A stretch of DNA of 7,931 nucleotides. It comes from JALONO01 sp038209965. Lineage in GTDB: Bacteria > Bacteroidota > Bacteroidia > Cytophagales > Thermoflexibacteraceae. The number at the start of each line of letters is the position of its first letter. The first letter of the stretch is position 1. Positions 1 to 4,450 of this stretch are shown here, piece after piece. The stretch lies in contig JBBQXF010000162.1 of the NCBI GenBank assembly GCA_038209965.1, positions 1 to 7,931 on the forward strand, in the 5' to 3' direction. The notes below the pieces were generated by a model. That model did no database searches and had not been told where the DNA came from. It saw only the letters and a list, made by a program, of their open reading frames with translations. Both the position numbers and the translations under genes were made by a program.

Positions 1-217
1 AGGGCTTGTCCTTCACATCTTCATCGTAAATACCGTGGATCAGGCTGGTTTCCAGCGGGATAGGTACGCTGGGATTGATCCGATCAGTCCGGGATTGCTT
101 TTCTCCATTGGGCATTACTTTGAGGAAGGAGTATTCAACGATGCGATCGGTGGCCACATTGATGCCCGTAGTCTCTAGGTCAAAGAAAACGAGGGGATTG
201 CGAAGTTTCAGGTTCAT
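1..217 (-). CDS. DnaQ-like DEDD-family 3'-5' exonuclease, N-terminal part (cut by window edge)
   Basis: Only the first 72 codons are present; the gene continues past the left edge. Residues 10-18 read VFFDLETTG, the ExoI motif of the DnaQ/DEDD exonuclease superfamily, with D13 and E15 as the expected metal-binding acidic residues. A second typical stretch, HGIYDEDVKDKP (61-72), matches the conserved 'HGI..EDV.D.P' segment of DNA polymerase III epsilon-like exonucleases. Family members hydrolyse DNA or RNA from the 3' end using two metal ions, in proofreading, repair or RNA turnover; the remaining motifs (ExoII, ExoIII, and H or Y type) are outside the window, so the exact subfamily is unknown. 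The ATG at 215-217 is the natural start because the ExoI motif begins about ten residues later, as usual. It lies 44 bases after the DUF4178 gene but has its own TATATTTG promoter element in that gap. It could be a standalone exonuclease or the start of a longer fusion. Confidence 0.88.
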   Translation of the reverse strand, partial: MNLKLRNPLVFFDLETTGINVATDRIVEYSFLKVMPNGEKQSRTDRINPSVPIPLETSLIHGIYDEDVKDKP

Positions 218-237
218 TGATAAAAGAAAAAATTTGG

Positions 238-245
238 CAAATATA
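238..245 (-). promoter_or_regulatory. Candidate Bacteroidota -7 promoter element for the exonuclease gene
   Basis: On the minus strand this reads TATATTTG, an exact match to the Bacteroidota -7 consensus TAnnTTTG. Transcription would begin near 232, giving a short leader of about 15 bases before the ATG at 217. No good -33 TTTG is visible at the usual spacing, so the call rests on the -7 element alone. It allows expression independent of the upstream DUF4178 gene, although read-through from that gene is also possible. Confidence 0.45.
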
Positions 246-261
246 TAGCAAGTTAACCATC

Positions 262-828
262 CTAGTGCATTTCGCTCTCATCGCGGGGCAGAATATTGGA
301 CACGGCCCGGTCGGTTTCCAGCACCCCGATGGCGGCCTCAAATTCATCCACATCCCACTGGAAAATGAGCAGGGTTTGGGCCCCACTTTCGTCGTAGTAC
401 TCCCACATGGTCAGCTCGACTGCATCCTCATCGGCGGTACTGCGGAAAAAGCCCACGCTTTCCTTGTCGCGGAAAAACTCGATGCCCTCATACCCGATTT
501 TGGCGGGTGGCTGTCCGGTCTTGCGGAGCGCCTCCGCCACCGCTTCGCCCAGTTTGACAAAGGGCACTTTGATGGTGAACGCGCAATAGAGCTGGTCGGC
601 CTGCTCCAAGTGCATGTATACGATGTCGGTTCCGGCAACGAGTTTGTATTCGTAGGTAAAGTATTCGTCGCCCCAGTCGTACTCAAATTCGTCGGTGACT
701 TCCCAAGACTTAAAGTTGTAGTCCAGCAGGAAGCCCGGCCGGACATCGGTGACCTTGATGTTGGTCGGGTCGTAGTGCAACTCCGCCTTTTTGGCTTTTT
801 TCTTGTCTTTGTTAAAAAAGTTGAACAT
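262..828 (-). CDS. DUF4178 domain-containing protein
   Basis: A 188-residue acidic protein with a short basic start (MFNFFNKDKKKAKKAE) and no signal peptide or membrane segment, so probably cytoplasmic. I recognise it as DUF4178-type from the pattern 'DPTNIKVTDVRPGFLLDYNFKSW' (positions 20-42, divided here by VTDVRPGF at 26-33) followed by an aromatic/acidic run with EYDWGDEYFTYE (49-60), LGEAVAEALRK (93-103) and a C-terminal WDVDEFEAAIG (158-168). The biochemical function is unknown; from memory, members in Bacteroidota can occur near polyamine-synthesis and DUF350 genes, but neither is present here. Start choice: an in-frame TTG at 921 would add 31 residues, but it lies upstream of an exact TACCTTTG promoter element at 873-880, so it would not be in the transcript; the ATG at 828 fits the family. 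The exonuclease gene follows after 44 bases. Confidence 0.85.
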   Translation of the reverse strand: MFNFFNKDKKKAKKAELHYDPTNIKVTDVRPGFLLDYNFKSWEVTDEFEYDWGDEYFTYEYKLVAGTDIVYMHLEQADQLYCAFTIKVPFVKLGEAVAEALRKTGQPPAKIGYEGIEFFRDKESVGFFRSTADEDAVELTMWEYYDESGAQTLLIFQWDVDEFEAAIGVLETDRAVSNILPRDESEMH

Positions 829-856
829 GGTGCAAGGGATTAGAATGGGTGGATGC

Positions 857-873
857 GTACAAGAACCTTGTGC
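857..873. repeat. Inverted repeat at the predicted transcription start of the DUF4178 gene
   Basis: GTACAAG (857-863) and CTTGTGC (867-873) form a 7-base inverted repeat with one imperfect pair and a 3-base spacer. It abuts the -7 element and covers the expected transcription start near 866. It could be an operator or the first hairpin of the leader mRNA, or chance; sequence alone does not decide. Confidence 0.3.
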
Positions 874-908
874 AAAGGTAAAGTAAGTTTTTAAACTGGA
901 TTGGTCAA
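873..908 (-). promoter_or_regulatory. Candidate promoter of the DUF4178 gene
   Basis: The minus strand carries TACCTTTG (873-880), an exact TAnnTTTG match, and a TTG at 906-908 that could act as the -33 element. The 25-base spacing is longer than the usual 19-21 or so, which weakens the -33 assignment. Predicted leader about 38 bases to the ATG at 828. A small inverted repeat, AGTTT-TT-AAACT (886-897), lies in the spacer. The position argues against the longer TTG-initiated reading frame starting at 921. Confidence 0.55.
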
Positions 909-936
909 CGCGAAGTTTCAATAAGTAGTTTTTAGT

Positions 937-1830
937 TCAACACTGGGCCAGCCACTGGCCAATTTGGGCAATGGCCCGCTTGGCTTCGGGCAATTTGTCG
1001 CCCAGTATTTGCCATACGTGGGGCATCTTTTCCCACTCCGCCAAAGTCACCGCCACTCCAGCGGCCCGCGCTTTTTGGGCGAAGGCCCGGCTGTCGTCCA
1101 GCAAGGGATCATACGTGCCCACTTGGAGGCAATGTGGGGGCAGGCCCGTCAGGTCGGCAAACAAGGGGGACATGAATGGGTGCCGGAGACTGTGCGACGC
1201 GGCATAGGACTGGGCTGAGCGCAACAACTCCCGGCGGGAGAGCAACCAGTCCAATGGCTCGAGCGTTTGGTGGGCCGGGCTTTCACAGGTGAGGTCGAGC
1301 CACGGGGCCAAGAGCACGGCCAGATCGGGCTGGGTGGCTTGCTCGTCGCGGCGGGCCAACATGAGCGCCACTGCCAGGCCACCACCGGCCGAGTCGCCCG
1401 CGAGGAGGTGTTTTTGGCCGGGGGTATTTTTGACAAACCAATCGTAGGCCGTGGCCGCATCGTCCAGCGCGGCGGGAAATGGGTGCTCGGGCGCTAAGCG
1501 ATAGTCGGGCACAAACACCCGACAGTTGGCCGCTTGGGCCAAGCGGGCCGTTAGCGTGCGGTGCGACTGGGGCGAGCCTAGCACGTAGGCCCCGCCGTGG
1601 AGATAGAACAGTGCCCGGTCGGTACATGGCTGGCCCACCCACACCCACTCCCCCGGGATTCCGTGGGCCGAAGCCACGGCAGTTTGGGTGCCCGGGGGCA
1701 AACCCAAGCGTTCGGTGGTTTGATCGGCCTCGGCCCGGCGGCGGGCCAAATCAAGATCCGGGTTCAGGAGGCGCTTCCGCTTGCGCCGTTTCAGATACCA
1801 AGCGGCAAAGTAATATTGTAAACTAGGCAT
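937..1830 (-). CDS. Alpha/beta hydrolase fold-3 esterase, hormone-sensitive lipase (HSL) family
   Basis: A 297-residue hydrolase with every HSL-family hallmark: HGGAY (78-82) forming the oxyanion hole, GDSAGG (145-150) with nucleophile S147, an acidic DPLLDD segment with catalytic D241 (241-246), and catalytic H271 in MPHVW. The PDYRLAPEHPFPAAL stretch (108-122) is also typical. HSL-family enzymes hydrolyse short-chain acyl or aryl esters; the natural substrate cannot be inferred. There is no signal peptide; the N-terminus is basic (KRRKRKR, 14-20), so the enzyme is probably cytoplasmic. Start choice: the open frame extends to a TTG at 1902, but the ATG at 1830 is the only in-frame ATG upstream of the domain and gives the usual family length of about 300. 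A TACTTTTG promoter element at 1983-1990 would leave a leader of roughly 146 bases. The next gene upstream is also an alpha/beta hydrolase but belongs to a different subfamily, so they are not recent duplicates. Confidence 0.93.
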   Translation of the reverse strand: MPSLQYYFAAWYLKRRKRKRLLNPDLDLARRRAEADQTTERLGLPPGTQTAVASAHGIPGEWVWVGQPCTDRALFYLHGGAYVLGSPQSHRTLTARLAQAANCRVFVPDYRLAPEHPFPAALDDAATAYDWFVKNTPGQKHLLAGDSAGGGLAVALMLARRDEQATQPDLAVLLAPWLDLTCESPAHQTLEPLDWLLSRRELLRSAQSYAASHSLRHPFMSPLFADLTGLPPHCLQVGTYDPLLDDSRAFAQKARAAGVAVTLAEWEKMPHVWQILGDKLPEAKRAIAQIGQWLAQC

Positions 1831-1918
1831 GAGTGTAATCCATTGAGCAAATGGCAGTTGGGCAACCACAAAAAAATCCTTCCTTTCGCATTTACCCTGC
1901 AAACGGGTTAATTTGGCT

Positions 1919-1934
1919 TTTGCCCGTTGGCAAA
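1919..1934. repeat. Hairpin in the leader of the HSL esterase gene
   Basis: TTTGCC (1919-1924) and GGCAAA (1929-1934) make a perfect 6-base stem with a CGTT loop on the plus strand (AACG on the minus). It lies between the predicted promoter (1983-1990) and the start codon at 1830, so it would be in the 5' leader. No U-tract follows, so it is not a simple terminator. Role unknown. Confidence 0.35.
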
Positions 1935-1982
1935 CAATGGTAAATCAGCGATTTTTGGATTGATTGCTTGACTTTGCGAGGT

Positions 1983-1990
1983 CAAAAGTA
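1983..1990 (-). promoter_or_regulatory. Candidate promoter element of the HSL esterase gene
   Basis: On the minus strand this reads TACTTTTG, an exact TAnnTTTG match. The 12-mer TACTTTTGACCT here (1979-1990) is identical to the one before the histidine kinase gene (6895-6906). No convincing -33 TTTG is seen. The predicted leader is about 146 bases if translation begins at the ATG at 1830. Confidence 0.5.
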
Positions 1991-2040
1991 AGGACTATTG
2001 GTAATTATTTTGTCCATTGTAGTTCATGGTTGCTGCTTTC

Positions 2041-2053
2041 CCCAATCCTTGGG
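2041..2053 (-). terminator. Weak hairpin directly after the exported hydrolase gene
   Basis: CCCAA (2041-2045) and TTGGG (2049-2053) form a 5-base stem with a 3-base loop immediately after the TAG stop at 2054-2056. No U-tract follows on the minus strand, so it is at best a weak terminator or a 3'-end stabilising hairpin. Confidence 0.2.
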
Positions 2054-2989
2054 CTACTCCCCTGCCCAGCCATGCGCAGCCAGCCAAGCCCGCAAACGGT
2101 CGGGCCAGGTGCCCAGCGGGATTTGCCCGGTGGCCAACCCGTAGCCATGCCCCCCTTTCTCGTAAATGTGCATTTCGGCGGGCACATTGTTTTTTTTGAG
2201 GGCTAAAAAGAAATTGACGCTGTTTTGCACCTTGATCGGATCATCGGCGGTGTGCAGCAAAAAAGTTGGCGGGGTTCGGGCGGTCACCCGAAGCTCATTG
2301 GAATACCAATCAATTTTTTCGGCAGATGGATCCTTGCCCAGCAAGTTGTCCCGCGAGCCAGCATGGGTGTAGTTGTCGCGGAAAGTGATGACTGGGTAGA
2401 TGAGCAGCATGAAATCTGGGCGCACGCTGGTGGTGTCGGTCACGCCGCCCACCGCGCGGTCAAAGTGCGTTCCGGCGGTGGAGGCCAAATGCCCGCCGGC
2501 CGAAAAACCCATGATCCCGATCCGGTCGGGCCGGAGTTGCCATTCACTGGCCCGGCGGCGCACCAGCCGAATGGCCTGCTGGGCATCCAGCAACGGGACG
2601 ATCGCTTTATTGGCCGGATCCACCAATTTTTCGTTGGGTAGGCGATACTTGAGCACGAAGGCCGTCACGCCAAAACCATTGAACCAGCGGGCAAAATCGT
2701 CGCCTTCGTGCCCCGAGGCCAGCAGCCAATAGCCGCCACCCGGACAAATAATGACCGAAGTGCCATTGGCCTTACCCTGAGGCGGTAAAAAAACTTTGAG
2801 CGTTGGCTTTTGTACATTGCGCACCAAATAAGTGACGGGATTTTTGCCAAATGTCACGATCTCGGGCTCTTCACCGGGCAAATCGTAGGGCACGGGGCCG
2901 GGCCATAGGTTGAGCGAATCTTGCTGGGCCACCACTGGGCCCGCAAACAAGATAGTCAACAAAATGAATACGCAGAAGGGAGTTTTCAT
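2054..2989 (-). CDS. Secreted alpha/beta hydrolase, acetyl-xylan-esterase/BD-FAE-like
   Basis: A 311-residue exported hydrolase. Residues 1-22 form a signal peptide with a hydrophobic core (FCVFILLTILFAG) and an AQQ cleavage region (likely after A21). The mature protein starts SLNLWPGPVP and carries CPGGGYW (82-88, oxyanion hole), GFSAGGH (161-167, nucleophile S163), HTADDP (246-251, D250 likely catalytic) and GGHGYG (279-284, catalytic H281). This motif set is typical of Bacteroidota exported esterases often annotated as acetyl-xylan esterase, BD-FAE-like or 'endo-1,4-beta-xylanase B'; the likely reaction is removal of acetyl or feruloyl groups from plant polysaccharide, but no carbohydrate gene lies nearby to confirm it. 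Start choice: the frame is open to a TTG at 3115, but that would put a terminator hairpin inside the gene and bury the signal peptide; the ATG at 2989 fits. No clear promoter element precedes it. Confidence 0.92.
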   Translation of the reverse strand: MKTPFCVFILLTILFAGPVVAQQDSLNLWPGPVPYDLPGEEPEIVTFGKNPVTYLVRNVQKPTLKVFLPPQGKANGTSVIICPGGGYWLLASGHEGDDFARWFNGFGVTAFVLKYRLPNEKLVDPANKAIVPLLDAQQAIRLVRRRASEWQLRPDRIGIMGFSAGGHLASTAGTHFDRAVGGVTDTTSVRPDFMLLIYPVITFRDNYTHAGSRDNLLGKDPSAEKIDWYSNELRVTARTPPTFLLHTADDPIKVQNSVNFFLALKKNNVPAEMHIYEKGGHGYGLATGQIPLGTWPDRLRAWLAAHGWAGE

Positions 2990-3053
2990 TTTCGGTTGGG
3001 TAGCGATTGAGTAAACCAGCAATTTCGGGTAGCGGTTTGCGCCCAATCGGGAC

Positions 3054-3113
3054 AAGAAAAAGGCCCGGGTGCCCACTGGAATACAATTAGTATCCCGATG
3101 AAATCCCCGGGCC
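3054..3113 (-). terminator. Rho-independent terminator after the lipoprotein gene (second hairpin)
   Basis: On the minus strand GGCCCGGG (3113-3106) pairs perfectly with CCCGGGCC (3069-3062), followed at once by TTTTTCTT (3061-3054). The 36-base interior holds a second stem, GGGATAC (3096-3090) with GTATTCC (3084-3078), loop TAATT, one G-U pair. This makes a long two-part hairpin with a U-tract only in the minus direction, as expected for ending the lipoprotein transcript 45 bases past its stop codon. Confidence 0.65.
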
Positions 3114-3124
3114 AAAGAAACGTC

Positions 3125-3148
3125 GGCTAGGAACGATTGTCCCTAGCC
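3125..3148 (-). terminator. First hairpin after the lipoprotein gene
   Basis: GGCTAGG (3125-3131) and CCTAGCC (3142-3148) form a perfect 7-base stem with a 10-base loop, starting 9 bases after the stop codon of the lipoprotein gene. The minus-strand sequence after it, GACGTTTCTTTGG, is only partly T-rich. It probably works together with the stronger hairpin at 3062-3113. Confidence 0.4.
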
Positions 3149-3157
3149 CCACTCCCA

Positions 3158-3817
3158 CTATTTATCAATGATCATTTCCAACTCCGAGATTTTGCCATTG
3201 GCATCCGTTTTATAGGTTTGGAGTTTGTAAATGTTCTTTTTCTGATCCTTGACATAGTTGAGATACTGCGAGATATCGGTCGGTTTGTCAAAATCCTTTT
3301 CGCCATTGAACACACCAATGATTTTGAACACGGGCACTTTGGGGGAAGCAAAAAGGATGAGGGCTTTGGCAATGGTTTGATTGGCGGCCTCGCGATTGGG
3401 AGCGGCGGCAATCTGGCCCAGTAGGGTGGTCAAACGAACGTTGAGTGGTGCATTTTCAATTTTTTTGCGTTCCTCATCAGCTATTCGTTTGTCGGCCTCG
3501 AGCTGCTTGGCCTCGGCCACTTGGGTCTCTACCCGTGCAATCAAAGCTTTGATCTCTGGGTCATTGATATTTTTGGCTTTTATCTTGGCCAAAGCGGCTT
3601 CTTTCTCACTGGCCGACTTGGTTTTGTCTTCCAGCAAAGAGAACAACTCATCTTTGGCTTGCTGTACCTGATTGGCCTTAGCGGCTTCGGCGGCCTTTTG
3701 ATCGGCGGCCCTTCTTTCGGAAGCCGCTTTTTCGGCGGCCTTTTTCTTGCTCTTGCACGAAGTAGCCCCGCCAAAGCTTACCAGCGCGATCAGGAGCATT
3801 ACCATGTATTTCTGCAT
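3158..3817 (-). CDS. Lipoprotein with lysine/alanine-rich coiled-coil region
   Basis: A 219-residue predicted lipoprotein that I do not recognise by name. Residues 1-20 are a lipoprotein signal (MVMLLIALVSFGG core) ending in ATS-C, with C21 the lipidated residue in a relaxed Bacteroidota lipobox. CKSKKK follows; the lack of an acidic run after the cysteine argues against the surface-export signal known in some Bacteroidota, so a periplasm-facing location is inferred. Residues 26-57 and 95-122 are rich in A, K, E, R and Q and are probably helical or coiled-coil. The C-terminal 60 residues look like a compact domain, with VPVFKIIGVFNGEKDFD (161-177), ISQYLNYVKDQKKNIYKL (182-199) and a final DANGKISELEMI (205-216) resembling a strand pair. 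A structural or envelope-associated role is plausible but unproven. Two hairpins follow the stop codon; upstream lies the 633-base gap. Confidence 0.85.
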   Translation of the reverse strand: MQKYMVMLLIALVSFGGATSCKSKKKAAEKAASERRAADQKAAEAAKANQVQQAKDELFSLLEDKTKSASEKEAALAKIKAKNINDPEIKALIARVETQVAEAKQLEADKRIADEERKKIENAPLNVRLTTLLGQIAAAPNREAANQTIAKALILFASPKVPVFKIIGVFNGEKDFDKPTDISQYLNYVKDQKKNIYKLQTYKTDANGKISELEMIIDK

Positions 3818-3841
3818 ATTGTATAAAGGTTCAGTTTCGCA

Positions 3842-3849
3842 CTAAATTA
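3842..3849 (-). promoter_or_regulatory. Possible -7 element of the lipoprotein gene
   Basis: The minus strand reads TAATTTAG, one mismatch from TAnnTTTG. It would start transcription near 3835, about 18 bases before the ATG at 3817. There is no clear -33 partner, so this is only a candidate. Confidence 0.25.
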
Positions 3850-4282
3850 ACGGATTTTCCCGAATTAATGACCTTATCTCTGGTTTCTGCCAATATTTGC
3901 TGTTTTAATCCAGTCAAGAATGACGATAGCCCACTGGCTGCTGCGCCCAGAAGCAAGGGAGCACAATGGCCGGCTAAACACCGGAAAAGATAGCACCGCC
4001 AACCAGGTAAAAACGGCAAATGGTGTCAAACTAGTCGATTTATTTCGTTTGAAAAACCAGTATTTATTTTATTTGTTTTTCTCCTCGAAGCTAAGTTTAA
4101 AAGCGGTTATACAATTATCAATTACTGAATTTTTAGGAGAAAATAATATGAATAATAAATTAGCTAATCATTTATAAATCAATGTATTGCGGCAAAATTA
4201 TTCTTATTTTTATATCCATTTTTAAAAAATGTAGATAAGTTATTTATTGGTATTTTCTTTCCCAAAATAACTGTCTTGTTCT

Positions 4283-4330
4283 GGATCGGCTTACCTTTTT
4301 ATGCCAAAATAAAATAGTGGTTGCTGATCC
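4283..4330. repeat. Imperfect inverted repeat in the AT-rich gap
   Basis: GGATCGGC (4283-4290) pairs with GCTGATCC (4323-4330), with one G-U pair as plus-strand RNA; an inner ACC/GGT adds three more pairs. The loop is long and AT-rich. No U-tract follows in either direction, so it is not a standard terminator. Confidence 0.25.
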
Positions 4331-4450
4331 AAAACATAGCAAACACTCTACGCAAAATTCAGGAAAATAAATGACAACAGTACGAAAGTTGAGTCCCTGA
4401 TTATAGCAATGGCAGCCAAAAAAAAGGGCGGCAGATTAACATTAAAACGG

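Larger units (their letters stand above)
3818..4450. other. Intergenic gap with an AT-rich core, no convincing gene
   Basis: This 633-base stretch separates the kinase and lipoprotein genes. About 3900-4020 resembles the flanking genes in base composition. By hand count, 4141-4260 contains 20 G or C in 120 bases (about 17%), and the flanking lines 4081-4140 and 4261-4380 are 32-37%. On the plus strand AGGAG (4135-4139) precedes an ATG at 4148 with an 8-base gap; this opens a nine-codon frame (MNNKLANHL) ending at 4177. Another short frame, 4182-4238, encodes 18 mostly hydrophobic residues (MYCGKIILIF...). Neither has a neighbour on the plus strand to serve. TAATTTTG on the minus strand (4193-4200) matches the -7 consensus but lies about 376 bases from the lipoprotein start. 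Longer frames crossing the gap look random. Confidence 0.6.

Noticed and set aside
217..843. A 208-codon open frame on the plus strand across the DUF4178 gene
   Set aside because: It lies antisense to a recognisable protein, has no known motif and no promoter; it is a by-product of the codon use of the minus-strand gene.
3831..4019. A 62-codon minus-strand frame upstream of the lipoprotein
   Set aside because: It starts at TTG, has no recognisable motif, and overlaps the region where the lipoprotein promoter should be.
3920..4177. An 85-codon plus-strand frame in the intergenic gap
   Set aside because: It joins a GC-normal stretch to an AT-rich one with no motif or start signal at 3920; only its last nine codons have a ribosome-binding-like AGGAG ahead.
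4411..4434. GGCAGCC-A8-GGGCGGCAG after the kinase as a terminator
   Set aside because: On the minus strand the T8 run falls in the loop, the stem has a mismatch and no T-tract follows it.
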